Assembly: GCA_050084985.1 (NCBI GenBank)
Contig: JBITNC010000001.1
Coordinates: forward strand, 72,354,001 to 72,418,000
Source of the DNA: Nageia nagi
Lineage: Eukaryota; Pinophyta
Reading direction: 5' to 3'
DNA length: 64,000 bases
The notes under the pieces were generated by a model. The model made no database searches, was not told where the DNA came from, and saw nothing but the letters and a program-made list of their open reading frames with translations. The position numbers and the translations under genes are program-made. Positions 10,887-23,201 of this stretch are shown piece after piece; positions within the stretch are counted from its first letter, which is position 1, and every line of letters begins with the position of its first letter.

Positions 10887-12066
10887 ATGGAGCTGCCCTT
10901 TACCAAGGGAATTGTGACTGGGTTTCCAAGGTTTTTAACAAGAAAAACACAACCCTTTCTTCCTCAATTCCCTACGTGTAGCGTCATCCATTTTATTTGC
11001 AGGTGGCTGATTTCTTTGAGGCTAATTTCTTTTTGGATGATTACTTCCTTGCTGTCGATGTTGTTGGAATGGCACAAATGACCTAGATCTAGGTTGCTAT
11101 CCAAACCTAGATAGTGGAAATGTTTGGAATTAGCCAATGAGGCTTTTAAATTTAGAGCCTTCCTGATTGCATCTTGAACAGTGGTGGGCTCAAAGGCTCA
11201 AACAAACCCTCATCAAAGAGAAAATAACCCTTTGCTCCGAAATGTTAGGGACCATGCAACTTTATGAAATTCAACAATCTATGACTGCACTGTTCTTCTT
11301 TGCCTTGTAGCAGTAAGATCTTTGAAATACTTATCCCCATGCTTTCTCTCAAGCGATCCAAGATCCTGTTGGAAGCCTAATCCTTAGGGATTAAGGTTAA
11401 TCATTAGATTTAGGTGTTAAATGTGTAGGTGATAAAATTAGTTCATATTTCTATATTTGGTAGTTGAGGAGTTGTTTATTTTTAGAGATTCTCTTGAAGG
11501 ATTAAGTATCCTTCTCTTCTTTATATGCTTATCATTTCATAATGTAATTTGGGCTTTTGGAGTTAATTCTACAGATCCTTTTACTGAAATTAGGAAATAA
11601 ACGAATGAATCCATGGCCTTGTATGATAATGCCATGATGCTACCAGTCATATGCAACACCTCCAAGATGTAGGGTTGCAAATCGAACAACTTCCTCCTCA
11701 ACCATGGGGTTGAGACTAAAATAGGTCTGCAACTTCTATAGCCAAGCTCTAGGCGTGATACAATATCCTCCATCAAACATAGGGACTTGCATTCTAGTCA
11801 ACTTGTATTGTAGATCTCTCCTATCATCATATTTGTTTCCTCTTGGAAACCTATTTCTTCGGAGCCTTTTCCCTATATACTCCAAGTATTTGTCAAAGGT
11901 AACTATATTCTTGAAATTTTCTGGTTTTGCCTCATATTCTGCAACAAGGGCATCAAACTCATCAGTGGGTATATGCTGATCTGGATCTGAACCAGTGACA
12001 TGAGGCTGGATAAACATAGGATGGGGAGGCCTAAGAAGAGGTGAAGCATGGGCAATTGTAACCTTT
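10887..12066 (-). pseudogene. Ty3/gypsy Gag, C-terminal half with degenerate zinc knuckle
   Basis: From 12061 the - strand reads a Gag core: DEFDALVAEYEAKPENFKN, then YLEYIGKRLRRNRFPRGN. After a 207-base solo-LTR insertion and several stops it reaches MDDATRRELRKKGLCFSC near 10985. This resembles the start of the CCHC knuckle of plant gypsy Gag, with the later Cys/His partly lost. The N-terminal half is cut off at 12066 by the element beginning at 12067, and a likely continuation is at 37106-38256. Confidence 0.75.
11367..11573. mobile_element. Short solo LTR (207 bases) with GATCC target duplication
   Basis: It begins TGTTGGAAGCC and ends TTAATTCTACA, flanked by GATCC at 11362-11366 and 11574-11578. 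It interrupts the gypsy Gag region. The size and TG..CA ends fit a solo LTR of a small TRIM-like element. No internal domain remains. Confidence 0.75.
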
Positions 12067-12862
12067 TGTAATTCCCAAAAACGAAATTACAGAAATACAA
12101 GTATAGAAAAAATACAAAACTGAAATATTACTCAAAAGACACCTAGAAATGAGTAATAACCAGCCAAGAGAATATATTAAAATATTGCAAGACAATACAT
12201 GCGCTGGAATAACCAAGGGCATCCACAAAATAACATCAAAATGCAGATACAACACCCCCAAAATGCCACGAATCTTCTTGGGACTAGTTTTGTATTTTTG
12301 TGTTTTTAGGGCAATCACACCTTCAATGAAATTGCCAAAGATCCCCATCATGCACCTTCAATGCACTTTGGGGTGAGCAAGACCTTCAATCTTCACTCAA
12401 GGAAACTCAAGGGTTTCAGAATTCAATTTCAATAATATCAATAACATGCCCCAAATGGAGCGTTGCCATCTCCTTATATAGTCTCCAACCCTAATCTTGC
12501 ATTGACCCCTCTAAGCTAATCTAAACCATTGATTGGCTTTATTACAAATAAAAGTGCTTCAAATAACATTAGAATAACATAAAAGCTTATTATAATCCAA
12601 CATTGCACTTTTAAGTAGAAATCCACTAAGTAAAGTGGATTTTTGTGTGTGGGCGCGATATGGAAAACTGGTCCCATTGGCGAACTTGAAGTAGCCATAA
12701 CTCCTTCGTTTCTAGTCCAAAAGGGATTGTGTGACCACTTAAAACAAATGCCATGAGATGCTCTATCCAATTCTGAAAGTGAACAACCATATCTGACTTG
12801 TAGAAGAAGAGATTTGTGGAAAATCTCAAATACAAGATATTCTCAAAAATAGGGTCATTACA
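12067..12862 (-). mobile_element. 3' LTR of long non-autonomous element G1
   Basis: 796 bases, with ends TGTAATGACCC...GGGAATTACA on the - strand. It is the same family as 36311-37105 and 37142-37932, with roughly one difference per 15-20 bases by eye against the former. It is followed on its upstream side (12863 onward) by a polypurine-type tract, so it is a 3' LTR, pairing with the 5' LTR at 36311-37105. The five-base flanks of the pair (CCTTT and CCCTG on the + strand) are not identical. Confidence 0.75.
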
Positions 12863-12900
12863 AGTCCGCCCTTCTCAAATTGCTTGTCCTCAAGCAATCC
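12863..12900 (-). other. Polypurine tract and conserved element tail of G1
   Basis: On the - strand the sequence before the LTR start reads GCTTGAGGACAAGCAATTTG and then GAGAAGGGCGGACT, a purine-rich tract directly abutting TGTAATG. A very similar tail (CTTGAGGGACACAATTTGAG, then AGAGTAGACT) precedes the LTR ending at 61964. Both elements therefore belong to related lineages. Confidence 0.6.
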
Positions 12901-13150
12901 CAACACCAACTCGACCCTGCTCAGCTGAAACAAATTTAAATCATCTATGATACAAGGATTCCAAACAATTTTACCAAAGAGAACTTTACAAAACTATCCC
13001 AAATCCGTCTCAAGCCTCCATATGCCTCAAAACTGAGTGAAGGTAAGTCTGATTTAACGCAGGCCAACCAAAACTAAATATGAAACATGTCTGATTTCTT
13101 CAATACAGTAGTTAATGAAGACTGTTGAAATCTTCCAAAAATATCTAAAA

Positions 13151-14439
13151 TCATTGCTTATTGTTTCCCATAGTTGTACTATGCATAAAAATGATAAAAT
13201 CAGCAGTAGTAGCGAATGTGTCAATGAAATAAGAACTAGATAATGGAATTACAGCAGTCAGGTTGTTACCATCTTCAAAGTCACGTATGAAGTCCAATAA
13301 CTTATGTACCAAGCAATGGAGGATATTGAACACTTCATCAAAAGCAATTTTCTTTACCAAAAACAACACACATAACTCCTTACATGTCCTTTCATACTGC
13401 CGTTTCAGAATTGAATTGAGTGTGCATATCAAAATCTGAAACTTATTGTTCAAATTATGTTTATGTCCAAAACAAATATAACCCAAGCTTACAAAGGCTG
13501 AAATTGCATTTCTCAAACTAGCCAAAACTGAAATAGTAACCTTCAAACCCAAATCAAAGTAATGATGTTTATGAAAGCAAGTCATACCTCTAAATGTGGC
13601 AAAGGTCCATATTGCATCTTCATCACCAAGTCCATCATGAATACATAACAAGTTTGATTTTCTTATAACAACAATAAAAACATGGTGTTTGTACTCCCAA
13701 AATGTAGGCAAATTGAGTGATTCTCCATTCCTCATAATTGCATCATGTAGGAGCATCAATAAATCATCAATAATGATGGTTGGGCTCTTGGAAAAGTGGC
13801 TGGAATAAGAGTGTAACATGTCTGGTTTGCTCTTTCCAACGGCCATAAATGCATTACACTTATCTAACCTCACGCTTTCATTATTTCCCATCATTGTGCC
13901 ATGCATGAATGAAAGATAACTAGCAAATATCTCAAGAAAATATTGACTAAAAATGAAATTTACAGCAGTAATATCACAGCCAATTACGCAATTTATTACC
14001 TTCCATATGACTTCCAAACCATGCCAAATATTAGTGACTTCATCATAAATGCTTTCCTTGGCCAAAAACATGTTGCATACCTTTACTAATACTTCTTCAT
14101 ACTGCTGTAGTAACTTTGAACTGAATGTGCACATCATGGATGAAGACTTACTCACCCTTTCATGCTCAAACCTACAACAACCATGACTATGTGCTTCCAT
14201 AACTGAAAATACACTTTCAAAACCAACCCAATGCAAAAAGTATATAACTTAAAATTCTCTGCAAAATGAAAATAAATTACTTCCCCTAATATGTTGGCAT
14301 CACTACAAGACACCAGTTTCTGAAACTCATCATGTTTTCTATCAACAAGCTTGTTGGTATGTTTTTTTTTCCTCACCCAAAACATGCACAAGATTTGAGC
14401 AAACAACGTTACATGCTTTCGCTTGAAAGGACTAGTCAC
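13151..14439 (-). CDS. G1 reading frame of unknown function with an internal duplication
   Basis: A 361-codon open frame (14236-13151) is preceded by an overlapping 95-codon frame (14439-14152) on the - strand, inside G1 near its 3' LTR. It shows no reverse transcriptase, integrase or protease motif. Residues about 37-121 and 272-361 are two diverged copies of one module. Both have a ...QYE....LC..FL.K...DEV.NI.H start and an ...F.HxTMGNN end. The protein is rich in hydrophobic and aromatic residues. I do not recognise the family; it may be a fragment captured by a non-autonomous retrotransposon. Confidence 0.4.
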
Positions 14440-15720
14440 CCCAAGTGCTCACATGGAATATGATCTTGATGGCTCAGCAGTCAAAGATGCATGTTGTTAA
14501 CCATATACAAGGGAAATACACGCTGGAGATCCTTTCCACAAATGAGGAATGACTACAAATATGAACGAAAGCGAAGAAAAATCACAAATGCAAGGACAAA
14601 CAAGGGATGAATGCAAGGGAATGCGAGGAAAGGAAAAGAGTTATGAAGACATCACCAAGGATACAGTGTCTTGGTAGGTTATCTTTAGATTCATTAAGGT
14701 CGATGTACTCACTATCAAGCCGGGCAGCAAATAGCAAATATGCTCAAATCACTACCAGACGAGAGCAATGAGCTGTAGGGTCTTTGTGGAAGACTCAATG
14801 GAGGGATGTAAAAAGTGAAGGTGTGAGTGCAAAAACCTAATCGAATGAGATAAAGACAAGCTATAAGCCTTAGAATATATCCACTTGCGTGCAAACTATG
14901 CAAAGAAGAATCAAACTCTTTTACATGAATAATCAATATGCAGCTCAAAGAAAGAACCATTCAGATATGCATAATCCCACAAATGATATTCCTCACAATA
15001 TAACTTTATGATTTTATTCCTCTAGATAAACACATTCATAATGATTTTCAACAACGAAACATGCATAGAACCCCTTATGCAACAATCTTCTATGCAATGG
15101 AATTTGAATCTCATATTATGCAAAGGCTCAAAATGATTACACAAATAAACCAATAGCCTGAATCTTAAAAATGCAAGAACTCCAATATATGATGCTTTCA
15201 TTACATGCAAACGTCCAATGCAAAATTGTACCAAGATCATATGCATAAATTCCTCATGTCAAAAATCCCTCTTGTCAAAATCCCTTTCTAAATGGCTCGA
15301 ATGGGGTATAAATAGGCCACCAGAAGTGTTTCCCGAAAGGCATCAAATTGGATATGGTGTGCACACATGCAACACACATATCGATATAAAATCAAATTGT
15401 CATAGAAAACTATGCAAGTGGCACTTAAAGCTGACAAAATATAAATGCCATTGCCAAAATGTGTCTAATCTATATCTAATCATGCAACAGAGAATTAGAT
15501 ATGCAATAAATAGTTTGAAAAAGTTTGACATCTAAACCGACGGGAGCAAAACCTCATCCTTGCACCGATCAGGGCCATAAATGAGTTTGACAGATTTGAT
15601 CTGGCGGGAGCAAAACCTTGTCCCTACACTAGTCAAATCGAAGTAAAACAAAGTCTGACATAACAATATGCATTAAACAAAGAAAGGATACCGTACGTAA
15701 AGTCTGCGGGGGAATTAGAC
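14440..15720 (-). other. Downstream part of unit A or G1 internal sequence
   Basis: No gene is recognised. On the - strand this follows the end of the unit A reading frame and probably includes its R/U5-like end, but I could not place the boundary. A TGTTG start at 14492 is a candidate, without a matching target duplication. A TATAAATA at about 15309 is on the + strand. Confidence 0.3.
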
Positions 15721-18700
15721 CTAGGCCAGATCTGATTTGATACAAGCGGAATTCCACTCCTCGCTGGTGAGATCGTAGGACTCAATAGTCTCCTCCAAGA
15801 ACGCCACAATCTTCTGCACACCTCTGAGGTCATGTCGATACTATTGCCATTCTATCGAAAGTATCCTTCAATTTTTGGACATAGCCTGCATTTGGTGTCT
15901 CCAGATGACCATCTGCCTCTCATGAATGATGGGATGTCTTGCCTTCAGCAAGTTGAGATCATCAAGTTCAAGGTGCTCATGAATTAGATTTTGGGCCTCT
16001 GCCAATACTGCCTCCTTCTTGACATTGTTATCCTCCCCATGAATCTTGAGTTGATAAAGATATTCACTCATTTGTTCCTCAACCTACTTTCTCAAGGGGA
16101 CTTGATTTTTAGGATTGCATTGCACTTTTCCAATGCGTGGTTTAACCAATCATGATGATAGGTGAACTTGTGGCAATAGACCAATTTCTTAGGGTTGTTG
16201 GCATAAATGTGTTGCAAATGGGAAACATTGGGAAGATAATTATCCAACGTGTTGAGGTGTGCTGAAATTTGTGTCTTGAGATCTTTGATTTCAACACCTT
16301 CAGCAAGGAGCTTGTAAATCTGTGAAGACAATCTCTCGATGGCCTCCATTACTTTGTTCTTAAGCTGCTGCTCCATTAGTTCCCATCCTTCATGGAAGGA
16401 AGTTTGCTTCTGTAGGTGCAAAGGGGTGGTGCTAATTTTCTGGAACTCCTTTATAATCTTCCTACTTGCCATGAGTTCCTTCTTCAACCTCTTCATCTCC
16501 TTTTTGGCTTCATAGCCTTCCTGTTCCATAACTGCAACATTCTAAGTAACAATGTGTTTCCTGGTTGTCAACCCTAGTTTCACTAGCATCTTGAAAGTCT
16601 CAATGACACAGTCCTCCGTTCTTTGAGGGTGCTTCTATTTCGAGTAGCAATGGCTGATGGAGATCTCCTTTCGAGAGGTGGAGACGAAAGTGTCCACCCT
16701 CCGAATCTTCTCTCCATATGAAAGTTCTTCCTCATCATTTCAAAATGTAGTCCTTGTCTTTGTCTTCATCATGAGCCGTACTCATGCCAAGGGCTTTAAG
16801 GCAAAGCATTCAGGTCAAGATCTCTATGTTTGGTTGCTGGCTGAGGGGGAAACCTTTGAACCAACAATCTTTCTTTATTAATCTTCTTGACCTCCTTCGC
16901 TAGGTGGTCTGAACTACGGCCATTTCCTTGCCTTGATGCTCTTCCTGCCTCCTCTTCTTTTTCTACTCCTTAGTCTCTCCTTTGTCTTCTTCATCTGCTC
17001 CATTACTGCCTATAGATAAGCTTTTGTTCCGGAGCTGGGGAGATCTCTCATGACTCCTCTTGGTAGAGGATTTATGCGAAGAAGGGACTTCTTCCTATGT
17101 TCGGCAAGAGAGGACTTGGATGCAACCACCTATCTAGTGCATTTCTTCTCAATTATCTGGACGTCATCATCATAGGTACCAATGTCCACTATCTCATCAT
17201 TCAGAATGGTTTCAATCTCGGTTTCATCAGGTTCTGAAGCACCTATAAGCTATGTTCCTCTTGCTTAGGCATATTGGCAACATTGTCAACATCATCTTCT
17301 TCTTCTTCTTCTCTTTCGCTATGGCTCTCCGATTCTTCTCCAGAATCTTCCACCATGCGGTCAGATCTTCCTCAGTTTCTTCATCGGAAGAAGAAGAGGA
17401 ACGTTTAGAGATAGAGCTAGAACTTGGTTGTAAAGGGGGAACTTTCTCTCGTGGATCAAGAGAATGGGTGGATTTGAAAGGAATTGCCTTGGTGGACGAA
17501 CCACTATCACAAGCTGCATTCACCACATCGTCCAGCACATCCGAAGGGAGAGCATGATATCAGCATCTCTGAGATCAACCTCTATTACTTTGCACTTGCT
17601 GGGACCTAGGATGGGCTACCTTGAGGCCTCTTGTCTTTTTTTTGCAGGAAGTAAGAGTGTCTTTCCTGGCGAGGACGTGGTGTAGTAGTAGCAGGAGACT
17701 TGATCCTTAGAGGGACCTCTTTAGATTTGGGCTTGGTAGTTCGAGGCCTTTGAGGAGGCTTTTCTGCTTGGAGGGGAGCTTTTTTCTTGTTCAAAAGAGC
17801 ATCTATGCATGCAATTTCCCCTTTATCATGCACATTTCTGTATTTCTCCTCATTTCCCAAAGGCTTGTGTGGAAACGCAATGGGCCTATGGAAAGCTGTC
17901 TCATAGAAATGTGCTATTATCCCCTTAGGATCATAGTTCTTAGCAGTATCTTCCTTGAAGAAGTTGTACTGCTGTAGCTCTTCCCTCATATGTGTTGCCT
18001 CCACCCACATCTGGCACACATATCTGGATATAGAAATAGGCATGTTTATAGTGGCATTTTTCTTCTTCCAGACCTTCTCCTTCAGGAACAAAAGTTGCCT
18101 GGCAAACTCCATGAGAATCATCCTGTCGTTGGCATATCTTGGCAGGAAGAGGGGTTGCTCTTCTGAGTCATAACCCTGATGTATGTAAAATCAACGTCCT
18201 GCAGAAAGAAATCTGCATGTACACTGATGGTTGAATAGCTGCATCAAAAATCCTCTTGACAACGGACTCCCCTTTGATATCTTTGTAGATATCATATTCT
18301 AGTAATCGATCCTCTCATAGAAGTACTGGAACTTGTTTTGGTACCATCACTTTTAGTATGCTCTCCACACAGGGATGTTCTTCTGCCCCAAGTATCTTTC
18401 GTCAGCAAACTCCTTGGATCTAGCTTTGCTATGCAACAATAGTACACAAGATACGAGTTCATATAGAATGTTTTTGACAAGCCGGAATAGGCCAACTAAT
18501 GGCACAGGGCATCACTGATTACCCTAGCCCATCGGATAGGTCTCCCGGAATTGATTGTTACAATGAAACTTGTGAACTCTCTCTTGTACTTAACATCATT
18601 TTCCTGACCAGTCACCCTCGACATAAGAGAGATCCAACTTTGCCACAATTGGCAAAAATTCTTCTCTTCATGCACTGATCAACCTCTGCCTTGAAGGTTT

Positions 18701-19240
18701 TGGTATTCTTCAAGAAGGTAGGGTCAAATGTAGTCCTTAGGCTGGGTTGTGGAGTCATGGAACTCCTCAAAATAAGCTAGTGTATAATCGTCCCCATACC
18801 TTTTCTAGCCAAATCTGCTTCAACTCCAGTAGGGGCAAAGTGCATGATCACACTGCCTTCTGTGTCCTGCAGGACCCTTTTGTCATACTCACACTTCTTG
18901 GCCAACTAACTGCACAAGTCAGGAAAAGGTATTGCAAATGGCATCATAGCGGCTTGAACAAATTGCATGCGTGGATAAGCTCCTTTGATAAGTCCTCTTT
19001 GCCGATGGAGGACGTGGAGGCTAGGGTTAGAATAGGGTCCAAGTTTCCCCAATCTGTATCACCAACGAAGATATATCTCCCCTTGAATTTGGCTTCAAGG
19101 AGCTCTTGCTTGTTTTTCCATTGAAATTCTATCAAACTTTCCTTCAGGATCTGGTCATCTAGCTTTTGGTCACATGCCTCTCGAACAACTGGCTTTGAAC
19201 CTTCTTGGCTTTAATGAAGGTGCTTGATGTTCGAAGCCAT
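15721..19240 (-). pseudogene. Unit A copy of the unknown ~1,000-residue protein
   Basis: The ATG is at 19240 (MASN..) and the likely stop is at 15723-15721, with several internal stops and shifts. In order: GDTDWGNLDPI (near 19040), RMILMEFARQLLFLKEKVWKKK (near 18120, abbreviated), NYDPKGIIAHFYETAF and PHKPLGNEEKYRN (near 17850), a Ser-rich acidic stretch (near 17400), a coiled coil (16529-16092) with a later YHHDWLNHAL, and a C-terminal ...SYDLTSEEW. Each block aligns with units B, C and D. There is no pol-type motif. Function unknown. Confidence 0.6.
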
Positions 19241-19635
19241 GTAGAAACATTACTTATCTCCTCCCCTTTTCAACTCCTGATGTTGACCAATTTGGGCGCA
19301 CAATTTTGGATGAGTGCAAAAGCACAACCTTAAAAGCATGGGATTGGGCCTAGGTCAATTAGTCAATCTCAGGACCCAATTCTTCACTCTAGATTTGGTT
19401 CGCATGGTTTTGAATGAGTGCTTTGGGCACAACTTTGAAAGTATGTGACTAGGTCTAGAGGCTAGACTGAAATGCCTTAGCCAAAAAGGCTAATTGGATA
19501 TACAACGTCCCCAAAACCTTCTTTCCTCCTTGGTCACACGTTTTGGAACGGATGCCTAAGTATGCATGAGAAATGGTGTGATTGGGAAAGGGCGTGATTT
19601 TGAAATGGATGATAGAAATGATCAAGGGGTGGGAG

Positions 19636-19643
19636 TATTTATA
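19636..19643 (-). promoter_or_regulatory. TATA box upstream of the unit A reading frame
   Basis: On the - strand, CTATAAATACTCCC lies about 395 bases before the ATG at 19240 and after the tandem repeats. Units B and E have TATAAATA at the equivalent place (22993 and 63403). Conservation of position in three diverged units supports a real promoter. Confidence 0.5.
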
Positions 19644-20129
19644 GATTCATGTATACGCCAGGTGCCACCTTTCAATTGATCCGTCTAGGGGTCAAATAGA
19701 GGGCCAAAAACAAGAGCGCATGTTTCTTGAAGGGTGCAAAAGGACGTGATGAAAATGAAGCGACTAGGTCTTTAAGCACTTAGCCAAATTCCAGACTAGA
19801 TTTGAAGTTTAACTCTTGGTTGCAACCTTTTGGAGGGGTGCTAAAAGCATGTGCCTCAATCCTTGTGCTAAGTCTTTAGCATGCTTCCCAATGCCTAAGA
19901 TCTCAAGAAAACTTCAAAAAATGCAAGTGGTCCTTGGTCATATGTCAGGAGGGAGTGCTTTCTCTTCTCTACTCCCACGCTTTGCCCAACAAGTTTGCAA
20001 ACAGAAAGAAGGGGCTGACTTCCCTTTTATAGCCCTCTGGATAGGATAGGTGTCACCATGGGATAGGCATGGAAGGAGGTCCAGTGCATGGGTTCCCACT
20101 TGTCAACCGACGAAATCCAACATTTAGCC

Positions 20130-20770
20130 AATTTTCCTTCCTTATTTTGGTTGCATGGTTCTGGACGAGTGCAAAAGGACTCCTAAAAACCTTGCGACAA
20201 GTCTTGAGCCCAAGAAAATGACTAAGTATCCTCCACCTCGGTCGCACCGTTTTAGACAAGTGCAAAATGACTCCACAAAAAGCATGCGACAACCTTAAAG
20301 CTCAAAAAAATGCTAAGTATGAAAGTTGCTCTGGTCGCATCGTTTTTGGTGAGTGCAAAAGGACTCACCCAAAAACATGCAACAACTCTGAAAAATACTA
20401 AGTATAGAAGTTGCCATCTTGGTCGCACCTTTTCCAAGGGGTGCAAAAGGACTCCAATGAAAACATGCAATGCTAAATGATGCAAAAAAATGCTAAGTGT
20501 GAGGTGTTCACCCCGTTCGCACCTTTTCTAGAGGGTGCTAAAGCACTCCCTCAAAAACATACAATAGGCTGAAAATAGTTTTTTCTTTTCATTTTTAACA
20601 AAAACAACACATGAAATGCAGATGGAATCTCTACAACATAGAGGCCTTTAGGATGCCTTCAACACACGAACATGCAAGTGATAAAAAATGGAGAAGGTTG
20701 GTTAGTCCCATAGTTTGAGAGGGGTGCTAAAGCACTCATTGAAACACATGCGACATGCTTGAAAATGCGT
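20130..20770 (-). repeat. Tandem ~95-base repeats in unit A
   Basis: Units of about 90-105 bases repeat six or so times. Each carries GGTCGCACC-TTTT...GGGTGCAAAAGGACTCC on the + strand (about 20160, 20240, 20325, 20420, 20515 and 20715). GCACC and GGTGC within each unit can pair as a short hairpin. They fill the place held by the hairpin arrays in units B and E. Weaker copies extend left to about 19290. Confidence 0.6.
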
Positions 20771-20895
20771 GTTTTGACTTCAGCTATCATGAAAATGCAA
20801 TTTAAACATGTTACGAAGACTAGACCGAAAGGTATGCATTCTCTTTGACAAATTTCTTTCATGCAATTCCCTCTTTGTTTCCTTTAGGGTTCTCA

Positions 20896-20936
20896 AAATG
20901 CAAAAAATTTTGGGGTGTTGTGCCTCATCCTCATCA
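20896..20936 (-). mobile_element. Probable 5' start of unit A
   Basis: On the - strand from about 20936 the sequence reads TGATGAGGATGAGGCACAACACCCC, abbreviated here to its aligned core CACAACACCCCAAAAT. The family start in B and F is TGTTGTGC...CACAAC...ACCCCAAAAT. Lengths agree within a base. No target duplication was confirmed, so unit A probably spans about 14.5-20.94 kb, but the ends are approximate. Confidence 0.4.
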
Positions 20937-21219
20937 TGCCCAAAAGAAATAGTACATTGCTTTCATAAAAATCAGAATTCAACTAGTACCTTTGTGGAAT
21001 GTTTCCATGGCTGCCCAAGTTTTGAATTTATCTTCCTTTTCTCCCTACAACTGATCATAGCACCTTTACACATGAAATTTTCTGTTTTACCTTGCCCAAG
21101 TTGAGCAAAAGAACATATATGCTATTTGCAACTCATCATATTAGTCTCAACCCTTATTGCATCAAAAATCATGCAATGTACAGCCATATTTGTATAAATT
21201 GTAGCCATGCTAATTGTCA

Positions 21220-21611
21220 TCAAAACAGTCCAAAGCATTTTGCAATGTAGAATACCAAGTATGAAGAAAGATCTACATGCCAATTAAACTCACCAATCAA
21301 ATCAGTTTTAGAAGTGTCTTCCAACTCCATCAATCTGAAAATGAAGTGATCATTTTCCCATTTGTAACTGTAACACATTCTCAAAATGAAATCAGAAATC
21401 ATCAAGAGAAAATTATGAACAAATGCATGCCAAGATTCTACAATAAGTGCAACCCATCTATCCCATTTGCCTTTTAAACCATACTCCAAATGTACACAAG
21501 TGTTCCAATCAAGTGTGGAATTAGTCCTTTTGCTGTTCCAAAACTTCATCAAATTTGCAACTGTAATCCTCTCAATTTTTGCAATCATGGTGCTTCTTTG
21601 TTGGCTGTTCC
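21220..21611 (-). pseudogene. G1 reading frame, part downstream of the unit B insertion
   Basis: The - strand reads SQQRSTMIAKIERITVANLM and continues to a stop at 21220. This frame is the direct in-frame continuation of the frame at 34445-34253 (...FSLLDSWN), once unit B and one GTTCC copy are set aside. The product is unknown, with no pol motif. It belongs to the internal region of G1. Confidence 0.6.
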
Positions 21612-21874
21612 TGTTGTGCCTACACAACTCACCCCAAAATGTGGCAATTTTGGGGACCCTTTGCAACTTAGTATCGTCAAGCATCTAGCTGGAACCACCT
21701 CTCCTCACCTCCAATAGATTCGAAATCAAGCCGATCACCCACCCAGTCTCAATCATGCCATATTGAGTAGTCAAAACCCTCGAAAATGGCTAAGTATGGA
21801 GAGTTTAAGTCGAACTTGGGAAGTCCGAGTCATGAACAGACCAAGTACGCTGGATCAAGGCCACTCCCAAGTTT

Positions 21875-22840
21875 GTGCACATGCTCCAGAAAGACAAAAT
21901 CTTGCCTTTCTGGGATGTGCGCTCGGGCCAGGAGGGCATTTGGTTTCGAGTCAAGTCTGAAAACTCAAACTAGGTCACTCTTGGACCTAGCGCATGCCAT
22001 TTAAAAGACAAAATCCTGTCTTTCTAGGGCATGCACCAAGCTCAAGAAGACCTCCTAGATGAAATGAAGGCCACAAAGAGAGAAGTTAAAGCATATCAAG
22101 GTTGGCACATGCCTCCAAAAGACAACATCTTGTCTTTTTGGAGCACGTCGCCCAACTTGGAGACTACGAGGAAGGACTTGGTTCCTGGAAAGATGGAGTG
22201 CACTCACCCAAGGGGCTGGTGCATGCCTCAAAAAGACACAATCTTGTCTTTTAGAGCATGCGCCTAGCCCAGGAAGGTTCCAGGATGAGACAAAGTGAAA
22301 ATTTGGCTCAAGTATGAAGCCTTCGAAGTTCGGATCTCGCTCCAACATGACTAGAGGGGCTGGCGCATTCCTTAAAAGGAAAGATTCATGAATTTTGGGA
22401 GCATGTGCCAAGGTTGGCGAGACACCAGGATGGAGCAAGATTGAAAATTTGACAAAGTCTCGAGAGTAGGAGACCAAAACAAGATAAATCCAATCATCTG
22501 CAACCCAGCGCATGCCCCAAGAAGACAAGTTCATGACTTTCTGTACCATGCGCCCAGACTGCGGAAGCTGGAGAAGTTGGAGGGTGTTTCAAAAAGACAA
22601 AATCTTGTCTTTTCAAACCGTGCGCCAGGCTTTGGGGCATCCTTTCTAGTCAGTTGAGGAAAATGAACAAGTTGGACCCTAGGGAAGTGAGCATCAAGCA
22701 AGATCAAGTCTCAGGATGGATCTCCAAGGTCAAGTTGGATGAACAAGAGTGCAAGGAAGGCCAACGTGGGGAATACATCCACCCCCAAGGTTGGTGCATG
22801 CTCTAGAAAGACAAAATCCTGTCTTTTCTGAGCATAGGTT
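21875..22840. repeat. Array of eight imperfect hairpins in unit B
   Basis: Each hairpin has arms of the form GCGCATGCYCCAAAAAGACA and TTGTCTTTTTGGAGCATGCG around a 4-6 base centre. They lie at about 21875, 21990, 22106, 22220, 22350, 22508, 22585 and 22793, so spacing is mostly 80-160 bases. The spacers are not repeats. Unit E has the same eight in the same order at 62296-63250, including the shortened seventh (arms beginning TTTCAAAAAGACA). Confidence 0.8.
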
Positions 22841-22992
22841 GGAAGACACCCTAAACCCCCCATGCTTGGTCTTGGTCGGCAGGAAGTGAAGTTTCATGAT
22901 GGCACACATCTCGAGGTCAGCCACTTGGATGGTTGGGATGTATTTTTCTCCATAACCTAGCCGACTAGGGTTTCAAGAAAGCCCACATCAGC

Positions 22993-23000
22993 TATAAATA
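22993..23000 (+). promoter_or_regulatory. TATA box upstream of the unit B reading frame
   Basis: CAGCTATAAATACCAACTTG lies between the hairpin array and the ATG at 23202. Unit E has a near-identical block at 63399-63418, followed in both by the same GGGGACCT..TTTTCCCAAATTC. The placement suggests a core promoter for the reading frame, with the hairpins upstream. Confidence 0.6.
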
Positions 23001-23201
23001 CCAACTTGGGGACCTTATTTTCCCAAATTCAAATCACACTCTTCTACATTTGCGTCAAAATTGTAGAATTTTGAGTTTGAAATTTGCCTATTTGCTTGGG
23101 AAGGCTTGCGCAAGGGAACAAGGAGGGAGGTGTGGAGGTCACAGGCTTGCAGAAAAGCCAACACATCACCTTGAAAGGTCCTCGACACTTGCTAAAACAT
23201 C

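Noticed and set aside
14492-14510. TGTTGTTAAC as the distal end of unit A
   Set aside because: The flanking five bases (ATGCA) do not match those at the other proposed end (TGCCC), so the boundary is left open.
17227-17685. Overlapping Ser/Glu-rich and Phe/Ile-rich frames on both strands
   Set aside because: The - strand frame is the low-complexity acidic region of the unit A protein; the + strand frames are its mirror.
21875-22840. CRISPR-like array of regularly spaced repeats
   Set aside because: Repeats are imperfect hairpins with variable spacing (80-200 bases) inside a plant retroelement; there are no cas genes and this is a eukaryotic genome.
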